A stretch of 14,066 nt of DNA, taken from positions 1-14,066 of the forward strand of contig DCBP01000014.1 of NCBI GenBank assembly GCA_002314055.1, read 5' to 3'. The notes beneath the pieces are model-generated. The model saw nothing but the letters and a program-made list of their open reading frames with translations, was not told the origin of the DNA and searched no databases. Within the stretch, counting starts at the first letter, position 1; every line of letters begins with the position of its first letter. The position numbers and the translations under genes were made by a program. Source of the DNA: Prevotella sp. UBA1104 (GTDB taxonomy: Bacteria > Bacteroidota > Bacteroidia > Bacteroidales > Bacteroidaceae). Below, one piece after another: positions 5,802 through 13,146 of this stretch.

Positions 5802-6565
5802 TCGTCAATAGTGTTTTTAAGGTCGCCCTTAGGATAAAACTTAAACATGTTCTCGCGCATCCACTCGTTTGCCTTTACTGGAGAAAGTTTCCAGCCGCTG
5901 TTACAGGTGCTGACAATCTCTACGAGACTTGAGCCCTTGCCTGCCATAGAAGCATCAAACGCCTTACGGATAGCTTTCTTAGCGGAACGAATTGAGGCTA
6001 CAGTGTCTACGCTTTGCCGGGTAACATAACAAGTACCCTGAAGTGTTGCTGCTATCTCGGTCATCTTCAAAGGATATCCGTGAAGCTCCGGTGTACGTCC
6101 GTAAGGACAAGTAGCGGTTTTCTGTCCGAGCAGTGTTGTCGGTGCCATCTGTCCGCCAGTCATACCGTATATGGCATTGTTGATAAATATTATCGTTATG
6201 TTCTCACCGCGGTTCAAGGCATGGATTGTTTCTGCAGTTCCGATACAAGCAAGGTCGCCATCGCCTTGGTATGTAAACACAAGACGGTCTGGCCAACAAC
6301 GCTTGATACCTGTTGCTACTGCCGGTGCACGACCATGAGCAGCCTCTGACCAGTCGATATCAAGATAACGATAGGCAAATACGGAGCAACCAACTGGACA
6401 TACACCAACCGCCTTGTTCTGCATTCCCATTTCCTCAATTACCTCTGCCACGAGTTTATGTACCACGCCGTGGGAACATCCCGGGCAGTAGTGCATTGGA
6501 GTGTCGTTCATAAGCGAGGGTTTCTCGTAAACGAGATTCTCCGGTGCTATTATATCTTCTTTCAT
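5798..6565 (-). CDS. korB: 2-oxoacid:ferredoxin oxidoreductase, beta (TPP-binding) subunit
   Basis: The 255-aa beta subunit binds thiamine pyrophosphate and one [4Fe-4S] cluster and catalyses oxidative decarboxylation of the 2-oxoacid. Visible elements are the cluster cysteines in HYCPGCSHG (C27, C30), in CPVGC (C56/C60) and in STCNSGW (C221), and the TPP/Mg motif GDGD (101-104) ending in NN (129-130) before IYGMTGGQ. The frame continues upstream for nine codons to 6592, inside the end of korA. ATG 6565 is preferred because it leaves a 19-nt spacer with an AGGAAAG ribosome-binding sequence and matches the family's N terminus (MKEDIIAPENL). It overlaps korC by 4 nt. Confidence 0.93.
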   Translation of the reverse strand: MKEDIIAPENLVYEKPSLMNDTPMHYCPGCSHGVVHKLVAEVIEEMGMQNKAVGVCPVGCSVFAYRYLDIDWSEAAHGRAPAVATGIKRCWPDRLVFTYQGDGDLACIGTAETIHALNRGENITIIFINNAIYGMTGGQMAPTTLLGQKTATCPYGRTPELHGYPLKMTEIAATLQGTCYVTRQSVDTVASIRSAKKAIRKAFDASMAGKGSSLVEIVSTCNSGWKLSPVKANEWMRENMFKFYPKGDLKNTIDE

Positions 6566-6584
6566 GACTTTCCTATTTTTTAGT

Positions 6585-7685
6585 TTAACCATTAAACTTA
6601 CCGTTCTTGATATTTTCCTTCAAAGAATTTACAATCTCTTCAGGATCAGGAACGATACCACCAAGACGACCGAAATGTTCTACCGGAACTTCTCCTCTGG
6701 TGGCAAGACGTACATCCTCTACCATCTGTCCGGCATTTATCTCTACCGAGAGTACACCTTTCTTGCCTTTGGCAATCTCATGAAGTTGTTTCTCCGGGAA
6801 CGGCCAAAGTGTTATAGGACGGAAGAGACCAACTTTCAATCCTTCCTCGCGTGCGAGTTCCATTGCCTTCTCTGAAATACGGGCAGCACTGCCGAATGCA
6901 ACAATTACATAATCAGCATCGTCACACTGAGTGGTTTCAAAACGAACCTCGTTATCTTTTACTCTGTTGTATTTCTCGATAAGTTTCAAGTTACGCTGTT
7001 CCATAACCTCAGGCTGCAACTCGAGCGAAGTCATTACGTTAATGTCACGGTCTGGAGTACGTCCGAAAGTTGCCCATGGACATTCTTTCTTTATCTGCTC
7101 CTCCGTACGACGCGGCTTTATCGGCGGAAGGACCACCTTCTCCATCATCTGTCCGATAACACCGTCGCTCAATATCATTGCCGGCATGCGGTAACGGAAA
7201 GCAAGCGTAAAGGCAAGGTCTACGAAATCTGCCATTTCCTGCACAGATGCCGGTGCGAGCACGATAACATAGTAGTCGCCATTTCCACCGCCACGGGTAG
7301 ACTGAAAATAGTCACTCTGCGACGGCTGTATAGTACCAAGTCCTGGTCCACCACGCTGCACATTGATAAAGACACCTGGTATCTCGGCTCCTGCCATATA
7401 TGAAATACCTTCCTGCATCAGAGCCACACCAGGACTTGATGATGACGTGAATGCACGTTTGCCAGAACCGGCAGCTCCATATACCATATTTATTGATGCT
7501 ACCTCGCTCTCGGCCTGTACAACAACCATTCCCGTTGTTTCCCAAGGCTTAAGCTCTGCAAGGGTCTCTATCACCTCACTTTGCGGAGTGATAGGATATC
7601 CGAAATAGGCATCACATCCACAACGTATTGCAGCATGTGCTATTGCCTCGTTTCCTTTCATTAAAAGAACTTCTTTTTCTGCCAT
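6585..7685 (-). CDS. korA: 2-oxoacid:ferredoxin oxidoreductase, alpha subunit
   Basis: This 366-aa alpha subunit carries the pyrimidine-binding transketolase-type domain: YPITPQSE at 30-37, EVASINMVYGAAGSG at about 61-75, TSSSSPG at 80-86 and QRGGPGLGT at 110-118. A C-terminal domain follows (from about residue 260: YVIVAFGSAAR, then VEINAGQMVEDVRL). It lacks the fused gamma domain seen in some archaeal and actinobacterial enzymes, consistent with the separate korC. Three nt separate it from korD, and a GGAGG sequence within the last codons of korD may serve as ribosome-binding site. Close relatives in Bacteroidales are often labelled VorB, so 2-oxoglutarate or branched-chain 2-oxoacids are both possible substrates. 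Confidence 0.94.
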   Translation of the reverse strand: MAEKEVLLMKGNEAIAHAAIRCGCDAYFGYPITPQSEVIETLAELKPWETTGMVVVQAESEVASINMVYGAAGSGKRAFTSSSSPGVALMQEGISYMAGAEIPGVFINVQRGGPGLGTIQPSQSDYFQSTRGGGNGDYYVIVLAPASVQEMADFVDLAFTLAFRYRMPAMILSDGVIGQMMEKVVLPPIKPRRTEEQIKKECPWATFGRTPDRDINVMTSLELQPEVMEQRNLKLIEKYNRVKDNEVRFETTQCDDADYVIVAFGSAARISEKAMELAREEGLKVGLFRPITLWPFPEKQLHEIAKGKKGVLSVEINAGQMVEDVRLATRGEVPVEHFGRLGGIVPDPEEIVNSLKENIKNGKFNG

Positions 7686-7688
7686 TTC

Positions 7689-7922
7689 CTATTCCTCCAT
7701 ACGTTTTTTGTAAACACTGATACATCCGTCAGGACATACAATACCACACGATGCGCATCCGATACAGTCATCAGGATGCACAGCCACGGCATAAGGATAA
7801 CCATGCACGTTGACATGTTTGTCAGACAATGCAATGACATCCTTTGGGCATGCAACGACACAGAGCGAGCAGCCTTTGCAGCGGTCTGTGTTTACAACGA
7901 TAGCTCCTTTGATTTTTCCCAT
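7689..7922 (-). CDS. korD: 2-oxoacid:ferredoxin oxidoreductase, delta (2x[4Fe-4S] ferredoxin) subunit
   Basis: A 77-aa bacterial-type ferredoxin subunit that carries electrons from the beta-subunit cluster to free ferredoxin. It has two CxxCxxCxxxCP sets: C15, C18, C21, C25 and C53, C56, C59, C63, plus an extra C67. An in-frame ATG at 7979 would add 19 residues (MTSSCKVHK...) unlike the family, so ATG 7922, giving MGKIKGAIVV, is chosen. It is followed after 3 nt by korA. The 120 nt before it (7923-8042) separate it from the TPR gene and hold a small hairpin (7965-7981) but no clear promoter. Confidence 0.93.
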   Translation of the reverse strand: MGKIKGAIVVNTDRCKGCSLCVVACPKDVIALSDKHVNVHGYPYAVAVHPDDCIGCASCGIVCPDGCISVYKKRMEE

Positions 7923-7964
7923 GTCTTTGCTAATTAAATTAAAGGGTAACAGTTTATGGACTTT

Positions 7965-7981
7965 GCATGAACTCGTCATGC
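7965..7981. repeat. Small hairpin in the TPR-korD spacer
   Basis: GCATGA (7965-7970) and TCATGC (7976-7981) form a perfect 6-bp stem with a 5-nt loop, 43 nt before korD. It has no T-run, so it is not a terminator. It could influence korD translation or RNA processing, but the evidence is slight. Confidence 0.3.
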
Positions 7982-8042
7982 GGTGCCCAAATCGCTATAG
8001 CTCTATAAATATAAATTCAAAATGTTTTTTCTCTCTATACTG

Positions 8043-8222
8043 TCAAGGATTATACATATCCTTGCAATAATAGTTGAGTATATCCTCAACCATTTTCTTT
8101 GCTCCAACAGCCGGACTGTCAGGATCGAGTTCTATCGCCTCGAGATAGCAATGGATTGCCTCCTGCCAATTGCCGGCCCGCTGAAACTCTTTTCCTTTTT
8201 CGTAGAATTCCTCTGCGGTCAT
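8043..8222 (-). CDS. Small single-TPR protein
   Basis: A 59-aa frame, MTAEEFYEKG at the start and CKDMYNP at the end. Residues 3-36 fit one tetratricopeptide repeat well: G10, F13, A22, Y26, A29 and P34 fall on the canonical 8, 11, 20, 24, 27 and 32 positions. A second, degenerate helix follows (about 38-52). There is no signal peptide or membrane segment, so it is probably cytoplasmic. Its ATG overlaps the folD stop as ATGA, pointing to coupled translation, and korD follows after 120 nt. A single TPR is too little for a full superhelix, so it may work as a dimer or as an accessory to a larger complex; an assembly or stability role for the Kor enzyme is a guess from position. The function is unknown. 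Confidence 0.85.
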   Translation of the reverse strand: MTAEEFYEKGKEFQRAGNWQEAIHCYLEAIELDPDSPAVGAKKMVEDILNYYCKDMYNP

Positions 8223-9097
8223 TTATAATATTCTTTTTTTCCTGCTGCCAGTGTGTTCTTCATCAATGAGCAGATAGTCATTGGCCCGACACCTCCCGGC
8301 ACAGGAGTTATAAATGAACATTTGGGAGCTACTTCATCGAATTTCACGTCTCCGTTTAGGCGGAATCCGCTCTTTCGTGTAGCGTCTGGCACTCGGGTTG
8401 TACCAACATCTATGACCACAGCTCCTTCTTTTACCATATCTGCAGTTACGAAATTGGGTTGCCCGATAGCAGCTATGATGATATCAGCCTCGCGACATTC
8501 CTCTTTCAGAGTTTTTGAGTGGCTGTGGCATACCGTAACCGTAGCGTCACCATATTGCTTCTGCATCATGAGCTGTGCCATTGGTTTGCCGACGATATTG
8601 CTGCGACCGAGAATGACACATTTCTTGCCTGACGTTTCTATGTTATATCTACGAAGCAAAGTCAGGATACCAAGCGGAGTTGCAGAAATGAAACATGGGA
8701 GTCCGATTGCCATACGTCCGACATTAATCGGATGAAAGCCGTCTACGTCCTTGCGATAGTCTATCGCCATGATTACTTTCTGCTCGTCGATGTGTTTCGG
8801 CAAAGGCAACTGTACGATAAAGCCGTCGACGTCAGCATCACGGTTTAGCTCATCAACCTTTGCAAGAAGCTCAGCCTCGCTAACAGTATCCTCAAAACGT
8901 ATGAGTGTACTTTTGAAGCCACAAGCCTCACAGGCGAGAACTTTGTTCTTGACATAAGTCTCGCTACCACCGTCGTGCCCAACGAGGATTGCAGCCAAAT
9001 GTGGCTGTTTTCCATCATGGTCTATTATTTCCTTTACTTCTACGGCTATCTCTGATTTGATGGCAGCCGCTGTAGCTTTTCCGTCAATTAACTGCAT
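8219..9097 (-). CDS. folD: Bifunctional methylenetetrahydrofolate dehydrogenase/methenyltetrahydrofolate cyclohydrolase
   Basis: The 292-aa FolD oxidises 5,10-methylene-THF to methenyl-THF with NADP and then hydrolyses it to 10-formyl-THF, supplying purine and formyl-Met synthesis. Visible motifs are the catalytic Tyr48-Lys52 pair in SETYVKNK, QLPLPKHI (about 96-103), VDGFHP with Asp119, the nucleotide-binding GRSNIVGKPM (164-173), DVGTTR (230-235) and the C-terminal TPVPGGVGPMT (264-274). The length is normal. The start at ATG 9097 is preceded by AAGGA. It lies 81 nt after ffh with no terminator or promoter seen between them, and its stop overlaps the TPR start by 4 nt. Confidence 0.97.
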   Translation of the reverse strand: MQLIDGKATAAAIKSEIAVEVKEIIDHDGKQPHLAAILVGHDGGSETYVKNKVLACEACGFKSTLIRFEDTVSEAELLAKVDELNRDADVDGFIVQLPLPKHIDEQKVIMAIDYRKDVDGFHPINVGRMAIGLPCFISATPLGILTLLRRYNIETSGKKCVILGRSNIVGKPMAQLMMQKQYGDATVTVCHSHSKTLKEECREADIIIAAIGQPNFVTADMVKEGAVVIDVGTTRVPDATRKSGFRLNGDVKFDEVAPKCSFITPVPGGVGPMTICSLMKNTLAAGKKEYYK

Positions 9098-9178
9098 GTT
9101 TTTCCTTTTATCTTTTAATTTTTCGGAAATTTTTGCCTATCCATATTGTTGGCAGACAAGAAATTCCTGATAAGAATT

Positions 9179-10534
9179 CTAAATCTTTGGCATTCCAGGC
9201 ATTCCACCCTTCATGTGTTTCATTGCATTCATCATCTGCGTCATCTTAGAACCTGTAACCATCTTCATCACTTTGCGTGTTTGGTCAAACTGTTTTATAA
9301 GACGATTTACATCCTGAATACTTGTACCTGAGCCTCTGGCGATACGCTGGCGACGACTTGTATTGAGGACTTCCGGATTCGTGCGTTCCTTTGGTGTCAT
9401 GCTAAGAATTATTGCTTCAATACCCTTGAAAGCATCATCGTCGATGTCCACATCTTTTATTGCCTTGCCTACACCCGGTATCATAGAAGCGAGATCTTTA
9501 AGATTACCCATCTTCTTTATCTGCTGAATCTGTCCGAGGAAGTCATTGAAATCGAATTTGTTTTTCTGTATCTTCTTCTGAAGACGTTTTGCCTCCTCTT
9601 CATCAAACTGTTCCTGTGCACGCTCTACCAAACTTACGATATCACCCATTCCGAGGATACGGTCTGCCATTCGTGATGGATGGAACACATCGATTGCTTC
9701 CATCTTCTCGCCTGTTCCTACGAATTTTATCGGTTTCGTAACAACGGTACGAATGCTGAGAGCAGCACCGCCACGTGTATCACCGTCGAGCTTTGTCAGG
9801 ACTACACCGTCAAAATCAAGGCGATCATTGAAAGTCTTTGCCGTATTAACGGCATCCTGTCCGGTCATGGAGTCTACAACGAAGAGTGTTTCATTTGGAT
9901 TTACGGCATTCTTCAGTCGTTCAATCTCGTCCATCATCTCTTCGTCGACAGCCAAACGACCGGCAGTATCTATAATAACTACATCATAGTTCTTGGCTTT
10001 TGCTTCCTTTATCGCATTGTTTGCTATTTCAACGACGTTTTTGTTTCCTTCTTCTGAATAAACAGGAACACCGATTTGCTCAGCTACAACCTTGAGCTGG
10101 TCTATTGCTGCAGGACGATAAACGTCACATGCTACGAGCAATGGATTTTTATGCTGCTTATTTTTCAGCATGTTTGCAAGTTTGCCGCTAAATGTAGTTT
10201 TTCCGGAACCTTGCAGACCAGACATTAGGATTATTGAAGGATGACCATCAAGTTTTAACTCTGCAGCTTCTCCACCCATAAGCTCTGCAAGCTCGTCATG
10301 AACGAGTTTCACCATGAGTTGCCCAGGTTTTACGGCAGTGAGCACATTCATACCCATTGCTTTTTTCTTTACGGTGTCTACAAAGTTCTTTGCAACCTTG
10401 TAGTTCACGTCGGCCTCGGTCAATGCCCTACGCACATCTTTGAGCGTTTCCGCAACGTTAATCTCTGTTATCTTGCCTTCTCCCTTAAGTATTTTAAAGG
10501 AACGCTCAAGTCTGTCGCTTAGATTTTCAAACAT
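9179..10534 (-). CDS. ffh: Signal recognition particle GTPase
   Basis: The 451-aa Ffh binds 4.5S RNA and signal sequences on ribosomes and hands them to FtsY at the inner membrane. The N domain is about 1-90. The G domain has the P-loop GLQGSGKTT (106-114), DTAGR (189-193), TKLDG (247-251) and GTGEK (273-277). The M domain (about 300-440) contains the SRP-RNA-binding SRRQRIARGSG (393-403) and a Met-rich tail, KMTQMMNAMKHMKGGMPGM, typical of the signal-sequence groove. Length and all motifs are normal. It is the first gene of the seven-gene run; a TATATTTG element lies 57 nt upstream. Confidence 0.98.
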   Translation of the reverse strand: MFENLSDRLERSFKILKGEGKITEINVAETLKDVRRALTEADVNYKVAKNFVDTVKKKAMGMNVLTAVKPGQLMVKLVHDELAELMGGEAAELKLDGHPSIILMSGLQGSGKTTFSGKLANMLKNKQHKNPLLVACDVYRPAAIDQLKVVAEQIGVPVYSEEGNKNVVEIANNAIKEAKAKNYDVVIIDTAGRLAVDEEMMDEIERLKNAVNPNETLFVVDSMTGQDAVNTAKTFNDRLDFDGVVLTKLDGDTRGGAALSIRTVVTKPIKFVGTGEKMEAIDVFHPSRMADRILGMGDIVSLVERAQEQFDEEEAKRLQKKIQKNKFDFNDFLGQIQQIKKMGNLKDLASMIPGVGKAIKDVDIDDDAFKGIEAIILSMTPKERTNPEVLNTSRRQRIARGSGTSIQDVNRLIKQFDQTRKVMKMVTGSKMTQMMNAMKHMKGGMPGMPKI

Positions 10535-10590
10535 AAATTTTTATATCTTTTTTTCGTTATTTTTTATTGTTTTTCCCATAAATCGGTATG

Positions 10591-10598
10591 CAAATATA
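10591..10598 (-). promoter_or_regulatory. Probable -7 element for ffh
   Basis: On the minus strand TATATTTG matches TAnnTTTG, 56 nt upstream of the ffh ATG. At the -33 position there is only a weak match (TTTC). Fit and location make it the best promoter candidate for the ffh-folD-TPR-kor run. Confidence 0.5.
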
Positions 10599-10662
10599 AT
10601 AATAAATAGACGAAAATCTGAAACAAGTATCATGGTATTTAAAATATTTTAAACTCTTTATC

Positions 10663-10694
10663 TTAAAAATGCGCACACTACATAATGAGTGTGC
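10663..10694 (-). terminator. Possible terminator downstream of manA
   Basis: AGTGTGC and GCACACT (10688-10694 and 10673-10679) form a perfect 7-bp stem with an 8-nt loop. On the minus strand GCATTTTTAAG follows. It lies about 157 nt beyond the manA stop and before the ffh promoter, where a stop would be expected. The stem is short, so this is moderate evidence. Confidence 0.45.
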
Positions 10695-10716
10695 AACAAT
10701 TTTAATAAAGAAAGAC

Positions 10717-10844
10717 GATTCGGGAGTTTAAAATGTTTCGGCAAGAGATTAATGTGTAATATAAATTATCGAATAAAGAATATAGAATTAAGAGTTGTTT
10801 TCTTCTATTAGGAAACAATCCTCTTAACTCTATATTCCCGAATC
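10717..10844. repeat. Nested inverted repeats 3' of manA
   Basis: An outer 9-bp inverted repeat (GATTCGGGA at 10717-10725, TCCCGAATC at 10836-10844) encloses a long imperfect hairpin with arms 10778-10803 and 10811-10837. The arms match over GAATATAGA, TTAAGAG and TTGTTT, with one wobble position and a 2-nt bulge. The wobble pairs as G-U in the minus-strand transcript, so the hairpin may form the 3' end of the manA mRNA. The U-run after it is weak (TTTATTC). I see no target-site duplication that would mark it as a mobile element. With the hairpin at 10663-10694 it fills the 316-nt gap between ffh and manA, which otherwise shows no gene. Confidence 0.5.
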
Positions 10845-10850
10845 TAAATT

Positions 10851-11894
10851 CTATTTATAAGTAAGGTGAAGGAAACGTGTTATGCGGTGTGGCAAACTAC
10901 GGTCCTTGTTGTCGATAAATGCATCTAAGATACGCGAGTTTCCATGTAGCGGTATTACATCATAATCGGCAATGCATGCCGGTATCAAGCAACTGTTACC
11001 CTCTTTTAGTATTATTTCGTCGCCCGTGGAACGTACAACGATTTTGCAGTCTCCTTTTATGCACATACATATTATGAAGCTGTCGTATTTCATAAGGTTA
11101 CGATGGAAGGTATCAACTAAATCGGTAACGCGAACTGTAAAATACGGAGAGTCTATAACAAGGTTAGAACGGTTTTCTGCCTCCTTGTAAACGGTACGAT
11201 ACGAATCCTCCACATGGTAGTCGAGAGCCTGTGCCGCCAATTCTGTATGCAACTCACGCGGCTTGCCGTCGAGACCAGGACGGTTGTAGTCGTAAATACG
11301 ATAAGTAAGATCTGACGACTGCTGAACTTCCGCAAGAAGAATACCACTGCAAATAGCATGAACTCTACCTGCCGGCAAATAGAACACATCACCGGGATGC
11401 ACCTCATGGCGCGCCAATACATCGGTAATGGTACCATCGGCTATACGTTTTTTATATTCGTATTCTGATATCTGCGTTTTAAATCCGGCATATAGATAAC
11501 TTCCAGGTTTGGCATCAATAATATACCACATTTCCGTTTTACCTGACTTGCCATGTACTCTGCGCGCCATCTCGTCGTTCGGATGAACCTGAATACTGAG
11601 GTCTCGCTTGGCATCAATAAATTTTATAAGGAGAGGAAGCTTATTGTCGTAGTTCTTAGCCACTGTCTCGCCCAGAATCTCACTCGGATATTCTGAAACT
11701 ACCGAAACAAGATCATTACCGGCAAAAGAGCCATTACGAATTACGCTAACACTCGAAGGAACAGCACTGACCTCCCAGCTTTCGCCTATTGGTTCTGCCT
11801 TGGGCTCCAGGCCTTTATATGGACACAAACGATCACCGCCCCATACTACGGTATGTAGGTTCGGTTCAAATAGAAACGGATATAATTTTTCCAT
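10851..11894 (-). CDS. manA: Mannose-6-phosphate isomerase, class I
   Basis: The 347-aa zinc enzyme interconverts mannose-6-phosphate and fructose-6-phosphate, feeding mannose use or GDP-mannose synthesis for surface polysaccharide. It is a cupin-fold protein of the short (Bacillus-like) class I type. Probable zinc ligands are Q102 and H104 in IQVHPNDE, E121 in GKTEMWY and H179 in LPAGRVHA. The catalytic arginine is R199 in LTYRIYDYNRPG. Length is normal for this subtype. It stands alone, with a perfect Bacteroidetes promoter ahead of it and hairpins after it. The ATG at 11894 begins the conserved N terminus (LYPFLFEP). Confidence 0.95.
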   Translation of the reverse strand: MEKLYPFLFEPNLHTVVWGGDRLCPYKGLEPKAEPIGESWEVSAVPSSVSVIRNGSFAGNDLVSVVSEYPSEILGETVAKNYDNKLPLLIKFIDAKRDLSIQVHPNDEMARRVHGKSGKTEMWYIIDAKPGSYLYAGFKTQISEYEYKKRIADGTITDVLARHEVHPGDVFYLPAGRVHAICSGILLAEVQQSSDLTYRIYDYNRPGLDGKPRELHTELAAQALDYHVEDSYRTVYKEAENRSNLVIDSPYFTVRVTDLVDTFHRNLMKYDSFIICMCIKGDCKIVVRSTGDEIILKEGNSCLIPACIADYDVIPLHGNSRILDAFIDNKDRSLPHRITRFLHLTYK

Positions 11895-11933
11895 AATAAG
11901 TTCTGTTTTTATTTCCTAAACACAATTTGGCGT

Positions 11934-11964
11934 CAAAGATAAAACGAATATTTTAACCGACAAA
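11934..11964 (-). promoter_or_regulatory. Bacteroidetes-type promoter of manA
   Basis: On the minus strand TTTG (11964-11961), exactly 19 bp, then TATCTTTG (11941-11934) matches the vegetative consensus. The -7 element ends 39 nt before the manA ATG, leaving a leader of about 33 nt with no Shine-Dalgarno sequence, normal for this phylum. Confidence 0.85.
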
Positions 11965-12038
11965 AATTTTCTTTGCTTTTTTATTCTGAATAATACAATT
12001 CAATATTGGTTTGATTCACGGATGCTAAAGCTATCATT

Positions 12039-12099
12039 CACCTTTGGTGCTTCTATACTGCACAGAAGGTGCATAATACATGCAATTTTTCTGCACCTT
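12039..12099. repeat. Competing inverted repeats after the exported-protein gene
   Basis: AAGGTGCA (12066-12073) pairs perfectly with TGCACCTT (12092-12099), which overlaps the last bases before the stop codon of the minus-strand gene. Its AAGGTG part can instead pair with CACCTT at 12039-12044. The T-run TTTTATTT follows only on the plus strand, where there is no gene, so a classic terminator for the minus-strand gene is not supported. Confidence 0.35.
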
Positions 12100-12879
12100 T
12101 TATTTCATACCGCCATCGCCATGAAACAGACTTTGCCGACTATCATAATCAGGAAGTTTTGCCCTACCCGTCTCAACAGAAACCTGCACACTGAAACTCG
12201 GCGAAAAATTATATTTTACGGCAGCTCCAATACGGTCACCGAGTTCTTGCATTGTATTGAAGTGATAAGGCATCGGCTTATTTACGAGCGATTTCCGTCC
12301 ATAAACATAAGCCTCCCAATGATTATCAAACTTATATCCCAAGACAGCACTAACACCGGCATCGGTAAAACGGTCGTGAGCCCAATAAGCATTACTTATC
12401 CATCCGCCTAAAGCAAGAGAAAGATTTTTTGAAAGTGGAACAGCATACATCATGGAGAGCTCTTGCGCAAAACCAGCCCCATGCGGTGCATTCTTACCGA
12501 AGGAAGCAAAGACCGAGGCACCGAGACTCATATTCAAGCCTTTATGCAGCTGCCATGTATCAAGTCCCCATAATGAGGCATAAGAACAAGACATCAAAGG
12601 CATTTGCCCACGCATCGTAAGTGCCGGCAAATGAAGAGAATCATTAGCAACACTATATGGCTCACCATAATAAGAGCGACGCGAATATGGCTTTGGTACA
12701 GAGTTTTCGGGCAAACTACACTCTGAAACTTTTGTCATCGAAGCAATATCTGTCAAAGAATCACCGACTGAAACTTTATTGTTTTCCTCTACCTTATTAT
12801 AATTAAGGTCTATATGCTGTGCCTTTGACGTAAGAAAGTAACTAAAGACAATAACAAGCACTATTATCAATTTTCTCAT
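12100..12879 (-). CDS. Exported protein of unknown function, possibly outer-membrane beta-barrel
   Basis: I do not recognise this 259-aa protein. Residues 1-20 form a good signal peptide (MRKLIIVLVIVFSYF, cut after SKA). Residues 21-90 are polar and low in structure. The remainder alternates short amphipathic stretches with turns (LSLALGGWISNAYWA, AGVSAVLGYKF, HWEAYVYGRKS, RIGAAVKYNF, FSVQVSVETGR), a pattern of outer-membrane beta strands, perhaps 8-10 of them. It ends GDGGMK without a terminal aromatic residue, which is unusual for a barrel assembled by the BAM complex. There are no lipoprotein cysteine, enzyme motif or repeats. A TATTTTTG element sits 22-29 nt upstream, without a -33 match. 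It is divergent from fabD with 267 bp between starts. Periplasmic location is the alternative. Confidence 0.8.
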   Translation of the reverse strand: MRKLIIVLVIVFSYFLTSKAQHIDLNYNKVEENNKVSVGDSLTDIASMTKVSECSLPENSVPKPYSRRSYYGEPYSVANDSLHLPALTMRGQMPLMSCSYASLWGLDTWQLHKGLNMSLGASVFASFGKNAPHGAGFAQELSMMYAVPLSKNLSLALGGWISNAYWAHDRFTDAGVSAVLGYKFDNHWEAYVYGRKSLVNKPMPYHFNTMQELGDRIGAAVKYNFSPSFSVQVSVETGRAKLPDYDSRQSLFHGDGGMK

Positions 12880-12900
12880 AATACAAATGTTTAATCATGA

Positions 12901-12908
12901 CAAAAATA
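12901..12908 (-). promoter_or_regulatory. Possible -7 element of the exported-protein gene
   Basis: On the minus strand TATTTTTG matches TAnnTTTG, 21 nt upstream of the ATG at 12879. No TTTG lies 19-21 bp further upstream, so the assignment is weak. Confidence 0.35.
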
Positions 12909-13012
12909 ATTGTTTGTGAGTATTTTTCCTAATATGATGAGTTTTTTTCACAAGATTTTAGTATATACTGCATATTTTTCCCGTCAGATGACTAATATCC
13001 AACATTTTTGAC

Positions 13013-13020
13013 TAACTTTG
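13013..13020 (+). promoter_or_regulatory. Probable -7 element for fabD
   Basis: TAACTTTG matches TAnnTTTG, 126 nt upstream of the fabD ATG. The expected -33 TTTG is not present at the right distance (another TTTG at 13007-13010 is too close). If used, it leaves an A-rich leader of about 120 nt. Confidence 0.5.
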
Positions 13021-13146
13021 CAAAGATTTTCGGCATGTTACCACATCCGCTATTTCTACAACATAGATACAACGCGGAGCATTATGAAACAAGCAAGAAA
13101 CATCAAAGACAAGAGAAAAAACATTTTTAATATAAAAAAGAAAATA

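Noticed and set aside
7923..7979. Longer KorD starting at ATG 7979
   Set aside because: The 19 added residues are unlike the family's N terminus, which begins right at the second ATG.
9098..9178. A terminator between ffh and folD
   Set aside because: Only a weak imperfect repeat around GAATTC is present, with no T-run on the minus strand.
13018..13146. Extended N terminus of FabD
   Set aside because: It would start at a TTG inside the -7 element and adds a Lys/Asn-rich stretch; FabD proteins begin at the KAFVFPGQG motif.
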